Of a stretch of 64,000 nt of DNA, positions 50,030-58,244 are shown in pieces. The DNA comes from Streptomyces sp. SAI-135. Its GTDB lineage: Bacteria; Actinomycetota; Actinomycetes; Streptomycetales; Streptomycetaceae. Where the stretch lies: contig NZ_JARXYP010000002.1 in assembly GCF_029893805.1 (NCBI RefSeq), forward strand, positions 8,494,001-8,558,000, written 5' to 3'. The position numbers and the translations under genes were made by a program. Positions within the stretch are counted from its first letter, which is position 1; each line of letters opens with the position of its first letter. The notes under the pieces are model-generated. The model was not told the origin of the DNA. It ran no database searches and saw only the letters and a program-made list of their open reading frames with translations.

Positions 50030-50442
50030 CGCGCCACCTCCGAGGCGGCCGCGCCGTGCTGCACTGCGGTGCCCGATCGAATGTGCAGGTCTGTCGAACC
50101 ATTGGTCGAGCACGTCGTCATCCGCGGTTGCCTTCCCCTCGACGAGTCGGTCGGTCGCTCCGCCCTTCGGGGCGCTGCGCACCATACGTCGACAACAACA
50201 CGTCGTTTCCCCATTTCCGCAGGTTGTGGCCTCGGCCGATGATTCTGCGGGGTGACGGGGGGCTTGCCGCAAGCCCCCTGTCGCGCTATAACTTGAGGAG
50301 AGGCAGGGAGAGTTATCTCCTTGCCTTTTCCTTTTGCCGTCCTCCGGAGCGGGCCAGGTGCTTGGTCGACGCGTCATCGGGTACCGCGTTTGAATGAGGT
50401 CGGTATCTGTATGGCCAAGCGATTACTGAAAGCGATGGGTGT
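50030..50442. other. Long leader/intergenic region of the rph-like gene
   Basis: About 410 bp between the divergent rph and MarR genes, with the 21-bp palindrome at 50258-50278 as its main feature, next to the AT-rich TATAACTTGAGGAG stretch. No supported gene. Confidence 0.45.
50258..50278. promoter_or_regulatory. Candidate rifamycin-associated element upstream of rph
   Basis: GGGGGCTTGC-C-GCAAGCCCCC, perfect 10-bp arms around one base, extended by GAC/GTC on the outside. It lies 229 bp upstream of the rph start. By memory it fits the 19-bp inverted-repeat rifamycin-associated element found before actinomycete rifamycin-inactivation genes; the match must be checked against the published consensus. 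Confidence 0.68.
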
Positions 50443-50946
50443 GTGACTCGTCTCAGTGGCTCGGGGGACGACCAGTCGAGCGGACCGGGTGACGACCCAC
50501 TCTCCGTCGCGCTGGAGGTCGCCGACGCCGTGGACGGTCTCGCGAACCTGTGGTCGGTGGCCGCCCAGGGAGCGAGCCTGAGGCTGTCGCCGCACCAGCT
50601 CAGAGCCCTGCGGATCCTGGAGTCGGAACCAGGACTGAATCTCACCACCCTGGCGGAGAGCATGGAGATAGGGCCGCCGACGGCCAGCCGGCTGTGCGAC
50701 CGGCTGGAGGCGGCCGGTCTGCTGGAGCGTCTGCTGCACCCGCACCGGCGACGCGAGGTGCAGCTCGTGCTCACGGGACGCGGTCGTCACGTGCTGGAGG
50801 AAGTGGCCGCGCGGCGGTCACAGGCGCTCGCCGCGGTTCTCGCGGCCATGGAACCCGGCGAACGGGCGGCGTTGCGCGGGGGGCTGCGGGCCTTCCTGAC
50901 CGCTCAGGACGACTCCGGCAAGGAGACCGACGACCCCGCGCGCTGA
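50443..50946 (+). CDS. MarR-family regulator (first of two paralogues)
   Basis: 167 residues from a GTG. Winged helix LSPHQLRALRILESEPGLNLTTLAESMEIGPPTASRLCDRLEAAGLLERLLHPHRRREVQLVLTGRGR. It converges on the SpoIIE-type phosphatase at 50955-52142 (8 bases between ends). A paralogue with the same ASRLCDRL and RREV-L-L-GRGR motifs stands beside the paralogous phosphatase at 58245, so the pair was duplicated. Confidence 0.9.
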   Translation: MTRLSGSGDDQSSGPGDDPLSVALEVADAVDGLANLWSVAAQGASLRLSPHQLRALRILESEPGLNLTTLAESMEIGPPTASRLCDRLEAAGLLERLLHPHRRREVQLVLTGRGRHVLEEVAARRSQALAAVLAAMEPGERAALRGGLRAFLTAQDDSGKETDDPAR

Positions 50947-50954
50947 CCGGACGG

Positions 50955-52142
50955 TCAGCCCTGGCGGCCGTGCCAGTCGAGGCAGACCACGGCGGCGTCG
51001 GACATCAGTTCCTTGCTGCCGTAGTGCTCGATCAGCCCGGCGACGACCGCGCGTGCCGTCTCGTGCGGCGCCGCGGAACGGGTGGCGCCCAGGACCTGGC
51101 GCAGGACCCGCTCGCCGAACAGGTCGCCCGACGCGGAGCGCGTGCCGTGCACACCGCTGCTGACCACGATGAGACGGTCACCGGGCTCGACCTGGAACGA
51201 CTGCTCCGTGTAGTGGGTCTCCTCGAACATGCCGAGCGGCAGCTGCGCCTCCAGCTCGATCCGCTCGGTGCGGCCGTCGCGCTGCTGGAACAGTTGGGGC
51301 GAGCCCGCGTCGACGGCGTGCACGAGCCCCGTGGCCAGCTCGAAACGCAGCAGCAGGGTGGACGCGTACGACTTGCCGCCGTACTGGGCGTAGACGGCCT
51401 GGTCGGCGAGGCACGCCTGGTCGGCGAGGCCTATGCCGGCGCGGCGGGCGTTGCGCAGGGCGCCGGTGGTGAGCCCGGCGAGCAGGGAGGCGTCGATGCC
51501 GTGTCCCATGCCGTCGGTGACGGTGAGGAAGAGGTGGTCGGCGCCGGTGGACCAGTCGAAGGTGTCGCCGCCGATGGAGTAGGCGGGTTCGAGGTGGGCG
51601 CCGATGACGTACTCCTCGCGGGCGCAGCCCCGGCCGGGCAACAGCTGCCACTGCATCTCGGCGGCGAGGGTGAGGCGACGTGTGCGGCGGGCCTGGAGGT
51701 AGAGGTCGGTGTCGCGGCCGGCGGTGGCGACCTCGTGTCCCAGTGCCGTGGCGAAGTCGCCGAGCTGGAGCACGGTGTGCGGGTCGACGGCACCCGCGGG
51801 CAGGCGCACCGACAGGACGCCGAGCCGGTCGCCGCGCACGGTGATGGGCAGGTGCGCGAGTTGGCCCGCCGGGACGTCGAGGACTTCGAGCACCGGTTTC
51901 TGGGTGAGGAAGGCGCTGCCCGCGGGCCCCTCGTGCGCGGAGACCGCGGGGCCGGTCTGCGGAAGGTGGGTCACCGGCTGCAGGACGGCCAGACCGTAGT
52001 CGGCGAGAAGCAGGCTCACCTCCTGGGCGCCCACCCGTTCGGCGAGCAGACGGCGGGCGGTGGCGACCAGTGCGTGCGGTGGGGCCGCGCGGAGCTGGGC
52101 CTCCGCGGACGGCTGTGGTTCAGAGGCTTTCACGAAATCCAC
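50955..52142 (-). CDS. SpoIIE/PP2C phosphatase with N-terminal sensor domain
   Basis: 395 residues, GTG start. The N-terminal GAF-like domain (about 20-150, LLAERVGAQEVSLLLADYGLAVLQPVTHLPQTG, LPITVRGDRLGVLSVRL) is followed by RLTLAAEMQWQLLPGRG and a PP2C domain with Asp-193 (IGGDTFDW) and Asp-210 (VTDGMGHGIDASLL) plus the late SDAAVVCLDWHG. Last gene of the stressosome operon; it overlaps the gene before it by 23 bases. It would dephosphorylate STAS proteins such as RsbV. Confidence 0.87.
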   Translation of the reverse strand: MDFVKASEPQPSAEAQLRAAPPHALVATARRLLAERVGAQEVSLLLADYGLAVLQPVTHLPQTGPAVSAHEGPAGSAFLTQKPVLEVLDVPAGQLAHLPITVRGDRLGVLSVRLPAGAVDPHTVLQLGDFATALGHEVATAGRDTDLYLQARRTRRLTLAAEMQWQLLPGRGCAREEYVIGAHLEPAYSIGGDTFDWSTGADHLFLTVTDGMGHGIDASLLAGLTTGALRNARRAGIGLADQACLADQAVYAQYGGKSYASTLLLRFELATGLVHAVDAGSPQLFQQRDGRTERIELEAQLPLGMFEETHYTEQSFQVEPGDRLIVVSSGVHGTRSASGDLFGERVLRQVLGATRSAAPHETARAVVAGLIEHYGSKELMSDAAVVCLDWHGRQG

Positions 52143-53982
52143 CCTCTCGCCTTGTGTCCTTCACGCTACCGCGAGCAGGTGGGCTGTCAGACCCCTGGGG
52201 GACGGAGCGGGACCGGTTCGTCTTCCGGGGCCGCTCCTGTGCCGTCGGGGCCACGGTGTGACACAGCAGCAGGCAGACGTCGTCGTCCCGTTCGGAGTCG
52301 TACAGCAGGGGCTTGAGCAGGGCGTCCGCGGCGGCGTCCAGGTCCTGCTCCAGCTCCGGGGTGCCGAGCGACTCCAGGGCGCGGCCGAGCCGTCCGATAC
52401 CGGGGTCGATGCCCTGTCCCCGGCGTTCGACCAGCCCGTCGGTGTAGAGCACCAGCGAGGAACCGGCGGGCAGGTCGGCCCGCTGGTCCGTGTAGACGTA
52501 GGGCAGCGGGATGCCCAGCATCACCCCGGGCTTGGCGTCCAAAACCCGTACGGTGCCGTCGGCGGCGCGCACGACGGCGGGCGGGTGGCCGGCCGAGGCC
52601 CAGACCACTTCCGGTTCGCCGGGCCGGAAGCGGGCGATCAGCGCGGTGGCGTACAGCTCCGGCTGGAGGTGGCCGAGCATGCGGTGCAGTCGGGTGAGGA
52701 TCTCGCCGGGGGTGGCGTTCTCGACGGCGTAGGCGCGCAGGGCGGTGCGCAACTGGCCCATGACGACGGCGGCGTGCAGCCCGTGGCCGGTGACATCCCC
52801 TATGACGGCCAGCAGGCTGCCGTCGGGCTGGAGGAAGGCGTCGTACCAGTCGCCGCCGATGTTCATGCCCCAGGTGGCGGGGAGGTAGCGCGCGGCCAGC
52901 AGCACTCCCGGCAGGGTGGGCAGGTCGGTGAGCTGGGCGCGCTGAAGGGCTTCGGCGGTGTTGCGGGACTGCTGGTAGCGGTGGGCGTGGTCAAGCGCGA
53001 CGCCGACACGGCGGGCGAGCTCGACCAGCATCACGGAGGTGTCCTCGTCGAAGCGGGGGCCGGGGGCGGTGAGGGTGAGGACACCGAGCAGACGCTGGGC
53101 GACGAGGGGGATGGCCAGCAGCGGCCGCCCGGGGGACAGGGCGGAGGGCGGCAGGTCGTCGACGCCGGGAAGGGCGCCGGGGTGGGCGGCGGCGTGCTGG
53201 GGGCGCCCCGTGCGGGCGGCGGCCACGGCGGCCGCCGAGTGCTCCCGCACGCGGTGTGCGCGCTCGTCGTCGGGTTCCTCGTACTCCTCCTCGTCGAACA
53301 GCCAGACGTCGAGCTGTTCCGCGTACTCCGGGACCAGCATGTCGGAGAGGCGGCGCAGGATGGCCGTGTGGTTGAGGGAGGAGGTGATGGCGGCGCTGGC
53401 GTCACCGAGGAAGGTCAGCAGGCGCCGGGCCCGCTCCGCCGCGGTGCGTGCGGCCCGCTCGGCCTCCAGGAGCTCGCGCTGGGCGCGGGCCGCTGCCTCC
53501 AGGTCGGCGTGCAGCGCCAGGACGCCCTGGTTGGTGTGGTGCAGTTCCTCCCGGTGCAGCCGGACCAGGCTCTCCTGTTCGTCGAGCAGCCTCAGCACCG
53601 CCGCGGTGTCCTCGTCGGCGCGCAGCAGGGCCTGCGGCAACGAGGAGGCGGTCCGCCGGCTCCTGCGGGCCGGGTGGTGCGGCAGGGCGCAGGTGAGGGC
53701 CGTGGTCTCGTCCCGCGGGCCCGGCTCGCCGTCACCGGCCGGGCTCAGCGACACCTCCAGCAGGGCGGGCTGCCCGGGGGCGGACTGGCGGACATGGAGC
53801 CGGAGTTCCCACTCACCGGCCTCGTCGGCACAGCGGCGCAGGCCCGCGGTCAGCGCCGTCAGGAAGCGGGCCCGTTCCAGCGTCGGCGCCCCGCCGTCCG
53901 CGGCGAGGCGGCCGACGGCGGCCCGGGCCCGGGCGGCGTCGGCGACCGACGCGATCTTCCAGACGTCAGGGGATACGGTCAT
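52120..53982 (-). CDS. GAF-SpoIIE phosphatase with degenerate ATPase-like N-terminus
   Basis: 620 residues. The first 90 (SVADAARARAAVGRLAADGGAPTLERARFLTALTAGLRRCADEAGEWELRLHVRQ) resemble the start of an RsbT-like ATPase without its N-box. A coiled coil (HREELHHTNQGVLALHADLEAAARAQRELLEAERAARTAAERARRLL), a GAF domain (about 225-390) and a PP2C domain (IGGDWYDAFLQPDGSLLAVIGDVTGHGLHAAVVM, RDDDVCLLLC) follow. All metal ligands are present. Fifth gene of the stressosome operon, overlapping both neighbours. Confidence 0.88.
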   Translation of the reverse strand: MTVSPDVWKIASVADAARARAAVGRLAADGGAPTLERARFLTALTAGLRRCADEAGEWELRLHVRQSAPGQPALLEVSLSPAGDGEPGPRDETTALTCALPHHPARRSRRTASSLPQALLRADEDTAAVLRLLDEQESLVRLHREELHHTNQGVLALHADLEAAARAQRELLEAERAARTAAERARRLLTFLGDASAAITSSLNHTAILRRLSDMLVPEYAEQLDVWLFDEEEYEEPDDERAHRVREHSAAAVAAARTGRPQHAAAHPGALPGVDDLPPSALSPGRPLLAIPLVAQRLLGVLTLTAPGPRFDEDTSVMLVELARRVGVALDHAHRYQQSRNTAEALQRAQLTDLPTLPGVLLAARYLPATWGMNIGGDWYDAFLQPDGSLLAVIGDVTGHGLHAAVVMGQLRTALRAYAVENATPGEILTRLHRMLGHLQPELYATALIARFRPGEPEVVWASAGHPPAVVRAADGTVRVLDAKPGVMLGIPLPYVYTDQRADLPAGSSLVLYTDGLVERRGQGIDPGIGRLGRALESLGTPELEQDLDAAADALLKPLLYDSERDDDVCLLLCHTVAPTAQERPRKTNRSRSVPQGSDSPPARGSVKDTRREGGFRESL

Positions 53983-55042
53983 GCGGGTCCGTCCGGGGGT
54001 CAGGAGCCAGTACGGCCACACTGGCGTCGTCGCGCAGGGGCCGGGCGGCGCTCCCGGCGTCTCTGAGGACGACCGCGGCCACCACGGCCGGGTCGTGGGC
54101 GCCGAGTCGGGGGTCGCCGGGGGGTACCCAGCGGCTGGGGAGCCCGTCGCTGTGCAGGACGAGCAGGCTGTCCGGCGTCCAGATGCTCTCGCGCAGGGGC
54201 ACGCCGGCGGGGAAGTGGGCTCCGACGATGCCAGGGTGGGAGATGAGGGGATGCCATGCGCCGTCGGCGCGCAGTCTGGCGCCGATGTTGCCGACCCCGG
54301 CGAACGAGAGCCGGCCGGTGTCCTCGTCGAGCTGTGCGACACCGACCGCCGCGCCTCGCGTGGCCCGCAGTGCGGTGTGCAGCCGCCTGAGGATCTCGGC
54401 CGGCGGCAGATCCGCGCACCTGCGCAGCTCCTCCACGGCGGCCGTGGACGCGTCGGCCGCCTTGTCCCCGTGGCCGAGACCGTCCACCAGCATCAGGGTG
54501 AGCCGTGGACCGGAGCGCACACGGCTGAAGGCGTCGCCGGAGTGCTCGGCATGGCCGAGGGAGGTGGTGATCCCCCCGGCGCGGGTGCCGGTACGGGGGC
54601 GGACCTCCCGCGGGTGCGGGCCCCCGGGCGAGCGCGCCGGGGTGATGCGTGCCACCGCGACGGTGCCCCGACCCGGTCTGCTGTGCAGGTCGAACTCGCT
54701 GGAGACGCGCCGGCAGGTGCCCAGGCCCGCACCGAGTGAGGAAGAGGCGGTGGTGTGGCCGTCCCGCATGGCCGCAGGGACGTTGTCGATGCCCGGACCG
54801 TGGTCGAGTGAGGCGATCTGCACGCAGGGCACGTCCTCGGCGAGCGTGTCGGAGAGGGCGGTCAGGTTGATGAGGACACGGCCGCCGCCGGCGTGCTTGA
54901 CGAGGTTGGTGGCCAACTCGGTGGCCACCAGCGCCGCGACCGCCGTGGCATGGGCGTCCAGCGCCGCCCGGGCGCAGGCGGCTTCGGCGGCGACCCGTAC
55001 GTCCCGGACGCGGGTGCTGTCCTGGACGGGGATGTCCCACAC
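53966..55042 (-). CDS. RsbT-RsbX-like fusion (ATPase plus PP2C)
   Basis: 358 residues from a GTG. Residues about 1-140 are an HATPase domain (VATELATNLVKHAGGGRVLI, DHGPGIDN, SLGAGLGTCRRVSSEFDL). Residues about 170-350 are a small PP2C domain as in RsbX (SGPRLTLMLVDGLGHGDKAADAS, GVGNIGARLR, LVLHSDGLPSRW, RDDASVAVLAP). RsbX resets the stressosome by removing phosphate from RsbS and RsbR; here this is joined to a second switch-type ATPase. It lies 5 bases after rsbT and overlaps the next gene by 17 bases. Confidence 0.87.
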   Translation of the reverse strand: MWDIPVQDSTRVRDVRVAAEAACARAALDAHATAVAALVATELATNLVKHAGGGRVLINLTALSDTLAEDVPCVQIASLDHGPGIDNVPAAMRDGHTTASSSLGAGLGTCRRVSSEFDLHSRPGRGTVAVARITPARSPGGPHPREVRPRTGTRAGGITTSLGHAEHSGDAFSRVRSGPRLTLMLVDGLGHGDKAADASTAAVEELRRCADLPPAEILRRLHTALRATRGAAVGVAQLDEDTGRLSFAGVGNIGARLRADGAWHPLISHPGIVGAHFPAGVPLRESIWTPDSLLVLHSDGLPSRWVPPGDPRLGAHDPAVVAAVVLRDAGSAARPLRDDASVAVLAPDPRTDPHDRIP

Positions 55043-55047
55043 CCTGC

Positions 55048-55494
55048 TCAAGGGGCACCTGTGCGGGGCGCGGGCAGGCCGGAGACCCAGTCGGTGACGG
55101 TGACGGTCGTGCCCTCGCCGGGGCGGGTGTCGAGAGCGAACTCCTTGACGAGCCGCTTGGCTCCGCTCAGGCCCATGCCGAGCCCGTTGCCGGTGGTGTA
55201 CCCGTCGGTCATGGCGAGTTCGACGTCCCGGATCCCGGGGCCCGCGTCGACGAAGGACAGCCGCAGCCCGTGGTGGGCGCCTTCGGCCAGCACCGTCATC
55301 TCCATGTGGCCGCCACCACCGTGGACGAGGGCGTTGCGGGCCAGTTCGCTGGCCGCGGTCACCAGCTTCGTCTGCTGGACCAGGTTGAAGCCGAGGGCAG
55401 CCGCGGTCTGGCGCACTTGCTGTCGGACCCAGGCCAGGTCCGCGTCCGAGCCGATGGGCAGGCGCGTGGTCGAGGCGATGGGGGCATGCATCAT
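55048..55494 (-). CDS. rsbT: RsbT-like serine kinase of the stressosome
   Basis: 148 residues, one HATPase domain: AWVRQQVRQTAAALGFNLVQQTKLVTAASELARNALVHGGGGHMEM (N-box), FVDAGPGIRD and GLGMGLSGAKRLVKEFAL. It follows RsbT, which phosphorylates RsbR and RsbS, then leaves the stressosome to activate a phosphatase. The start overlaps the rsbS stop by ATGA. Confidence 0.9.
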   Translation of the reverse strand: MMHAPIASTTRLPIGSDADLAWVRQQVRQTAAALGFNLVQQTKLVTAASELARNALVHGGGGHMEMTVLAEGAHHGLRLSFVDAGPGIRDVELAMTDGYTTGNGLGMGLSGAKRLVKEFALDTRPGEGTTVTVTDWVSGLPAPRTGAP

Positions 55495-55910
55495 GCACCC
55501 TCTTCCGGGTGTGCGGTCGGAGCTGCCGCGGCGGCGGGGCCCAGCAGGGACAAGGCTTTCTCGACGTTCAGGGCCGTCCCCAGGCCGGGCAGGGTCAGAC
55601 CCATCTCGACGAGGGTGATGGCCACGGCCGGACGCATGCCGGCCAGCACGGTCCGCGCGGCCAGCAGGCGCGAGCTCGCGGCGATCTCGGCCAGGACGCG
55701 GCCGAGGAAGGAGTCGACGATCTCCACCCCGGAGATGTCGATCACGACACCGTTCACCGGCGTCGCACTGGACGCGATGCGCTCGGAGATGTCGTGCTGG
55801 AGCTGTTCGGCCGCCCCGTCGTGCAGCTCGCCCTGGAGGGTGACCAGCAGGACGTCTCCCAGCGCCAGCACCGGTACCGGGCCGGGATGCATGGCGGGGG
55901 AGTCGGTCAC
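55491..55910 (-). CDS. rsbS: RsbS-like STAS scaffold protein
   Basis: 139 residues from a GTG. A single STAS domain, VLALGDVLLVTLQGELHDGAAEQLQHDISERI, with VIDISGVEIVDSFLGRVLAEIAASSRLLAARTVLAGMRPAVAITLVEMGL. Ser-67 in VDSF is the expected RsbT target. It overlaps rsbR by 4 bases. About 15 extra Ala/Pro residues lie at the C-terminus. Confidence 0.9.
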   Translation of the reverse strand: MTDSPAMHPGPVPVLALGDVLLVTLQGELHDGAAEQLQHDISERIASSATPVNGVVIDISGVEIVDSFLGRVLAEIAASSRLLAARTVLAGMRPAVAITLVEMGLTLPGLGTALNVEKALSLLGPAAAAAPTAHPEEGA

Positions 55911-56806
55911 CGCGGGACCGCCCCCGTCACCGGGCGTGGGGAGACGACGATGCCCTGCTGGGCGAGCGCGTAGGCCAGGGCGTCGGCGAGCCCGGCCCGC
56001 GTGATGATCGACCCCAGATCGATGCCGAGGTGGACGATGGTCTGCGCGATGGCGGGCCGGATGCCCGAGACGATGCACTCCGCGCCCATCAGCCGGGCCG
56101 CGGCGACCGTCTTCATCAGGTGCTGGGCCACGAGCGAGTCGACGGTCGGGACGCCGGTGATGTCGAGGATGGCGTACGCGGCCCGCTGGTCCACGATGGC
56201 TTCGAGGAGGCTCTCCATCACGACCTGGCTGCGGGCGCTGTCCAGGGTGCCGATCAGCGGCACGGCGACGATGCCGTCCCACAGCTTGATGACCGGGGTG
56301 GCCACCTCCAGCAGCTGTTGGCGCTGGCGGGCGATGAGCTCCTCGCCCGCGCTCACGGTCGTCTCCATGATCACCAGGCGGAGGGTGGCGGTCAGAACCG
56401 CCAGCGCCTGTGCGCACGCGTTGGCCCGCGCCTCGTCGGCGGTGTCCTGGAAATCGGCCAGCAGCAGGGCGGCCGCAGGCTCGCGCAGCCCGGCGACCTC
56501 GCCGGCGATCTGTACGGGGGTGAACCCGGCCCGGGCGCGGGCCGCGGCCATCCGGCCGAGCTGGTCGCGCACGGTGTCGAAGCCCGGAGCGTCGACGTCC
56601 TCCAGCCGCCCGGAACGGGCCACGTCGGCCAGGGCGTCCACCACGGCCTTGCACGCCTCGACCGCCTCGTCCCGGGAGACGGTGAAGACCGTACGGAACA
56701 GGGCGGCATCCGCCCAGCGTTGAGCGATCTGCTCACGGCGTCGCTCCAGAAAGGCGCCCAGCTCCTTCGCCGTCTCAAGGGCTGTGTCGTGCTGCGCCAC
56801 CTGCAT
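55907..56806 (-). CDS. rsbR: RsbR-like stressosome sensor
   Basis: 299 residues from the ATG at 56806 after GGGAGA. An N-terminal helical, non-haem globin-like or RsbRD-type sensor (about 10-150) is joined to a C-terminal STAS domain (LWDGIVAVPLIGTLDSARSQVVMESLLEAI, DITGVPTVDSLVAQHLMKTVAAARLMGAECIVSGIRPAIAQTIVHLGIDL). Thr-170 (ATPVIKLW) and Ser-224 (VDSL) match the two phosphorylated Thr sites of B. subtilis RsbR. First gene of the stressosome operon. Confidence 0.9.
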   Translation of the reverse strand: MQVAQHDTALETAKELGAFLERRREQIAQRWADAALFRTVFTVSRDEAVEACKAVVDALADVARSGRLEDVDAPGFDTVRDQLGRMAAARARAGFTPVQIAGEVAGLREPAAALLLADFQDTADEARANACAQALAVLTATLRLVIMETTVSAGEELIARQRQQLLEVATPVIKLWDGIVAVPLIGTLDSARSQVVMESLLEAIVDQRAAYAILDITGVPTVDSLVAQHLMKTVAAARLMGAECIVSGIRPAIAQTIVHLGIDLGSIITRAGLADALAYALAQQGIVVSPRPVTGAVPR

Positions 56807-56939
56807 CGTCTCCCTGCCTGCGAGGCCGTTCCGGCCCACCGGGCGGTCAGGGCCATGTGGCAATTATTGCCGCATGGCAAACGTTAACGTGAGCCCGTCC
56901 GGGGAACAACATGCCCCCACCGAAACGGGCGGACACCCG

Positions 56940-58109
56940 TCAGTCGAACCGCGGCCTGCCGTGCCAGTCCAGACACACGACCAGCGCGTCGTCGTCCGGC
57001 ATTGCCTCGCCGCGATGGCCGGTCAGCTCCCGCAGGACGGCACGCGGCACCTCGGCCGCGGGCAGCAGCCGGGTGGCGTGGATGGCCCGGGCCAGAGCGC
57101 CCTCCCCGTATGCCTCACCCTTGGGGGAGGCCACCGTGTGGACTCCGTCGCTGACGAAGACGAGCCGGTCACCGGGCTCGACGTGGAAGTCCTGCGCGAT
57201 GTAGTCCGTCTCCTCGAACATGCCCAACGGGAGCTGGGCGTCGAAGGCGACGCGCTCCACGGAGCCGTCGCGCAGCCGCAGCAACTGCGGCGAGCCGGCA
57301 TCGACGACGGTCGCCCGGCCGGTGGCCAGGTCGAAGTCGAACATCAGGACGGACAGATAGCAGCGTCCCCGGTAGTGGGCGTAGACGGCCTGGTCGGCCA
57401 GGGCCGCCTGGTCGGCGATGGACAGCCCGGCGCGCCGGGCGTTGCGCAGCGCGTTGATGGCCAGGTTCGTCAGCAGGGAGGCCTCTATGCCCTCGCCCAT
57501 GCCGTTGGTGACGTACAGCATCAGATGGTCCGCGGTGGCGGACCAGTCGAAGTTGTCGCCGAAGATCGCGTAGGCCGGCTCCAGCTGGGCCCCCAGCTCG
57601 TACTCGGGGCGGGCGCAGGCGCGGCCGGGCAGCAGCTGCCACTGCATCTCCGCGGCCAACGTCAGCCGGTCCTTGCGCCGCGCCTGGAGGTACACGTCGG
57701 TGTCGCGCTCCGCCACGACCACCTCGTGCCCCAGCACGTCGGCGACATCGGTCAGTTCGGACTCCCACCGCCGCGCGGCCTCGTCGGACAGGGCCACGGA
57801 CAGCACACCGAGCCGGTCGCCGCGCACACTGACCGGCAGATGCAGACGCGTGCGCCCGTCGCGCCCCTGCTCCCGGTACGGCTTCTGCGAGCCGAAGGCC
57901 CGGCCCGCCGGACTGTTGTGCACCGACACCGGCTCCAGCGTGTGCGGCAGCACCGACACCGGCTGGAGCACGCTCAGGCTGTAGTCGGCCATGAACAGCT
58001 CGACGTCCTCCGCGCCGTACTGCTCGATCAGTACGGCGCGGATGGCGTCGAGCAACTCGTGTGGGGCCGCTGTGCGCAGTGCGCGTTCAACGGCCAGAAA
58101 TCTCTTCAT
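56940..58109 (-). CDS. SpoIIE-type phosphatase paralogue with Asn at a metal-ligand position
   Basis: 389 residues from the ATG at 58109. Same architecture as the protein at 50955-52142: sensor half (EDVELFMADYSLSVLQPVSVLPHTLEPV, LPVSVRGDRLGVLSVAL), LTLAAEMQWQLLPGRACARPEYELGAQLEPAY, then the PP2C half. Asp-185 (FGDNFDW) is kept, but the second motif reads TNGMGEGIEASLLT with Asn-202 in place of Asp; the last motif DDALVVCLDWHG is kept. Activity may be lowered or absent. It is divergent from a MarR paralogue. Confidence 0.85.
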   Translation of the reverse strand: MKRFLAVERALRTAAPHELLDAIRAVLIEQYGAEDVELFMADYSLSVLQPVSVLPHTLEPVSVHNSPAGRAFGSQKPYREQGRDGRTRLHLPVSVRGDRLGVLSVALSDEAARRWESELTDVADVLGHEVVVAERDTDVYLQARRKDRLTLAAEMQWQLLPGRACARPEYELGAQLEPAYAIFGDNFDWSATADHLMLYVTNGMGEGIEASLLTNLAINALRNARRAGLSIADQAALADQAVYAHYRGRCYLSVLMFDFDLATGRATVVDAGSPQLLRLRDGSVERVAFDAQLPLGMFEETDYIAQDFHVEPGDRLVFVSDGVHTVASPKGEAYGEGALARAIHATRLLPAAEVPRAVLRELTGHRGEAMPDDDALVVCLDWHGRPRFD

Positions 58110-58244
58110 GCTGGAAAAACACCTGTCCTTCGCGGGACGACGTACGGGGTCACTCACGAGGCGGGCTCGCTTCGACCGTCCCGGTCCTGTGTGGTCGGCG
58201 CACGCGCCTAGTACGCTGACAGGCACCCCAGTGCCTGCGAGAGT

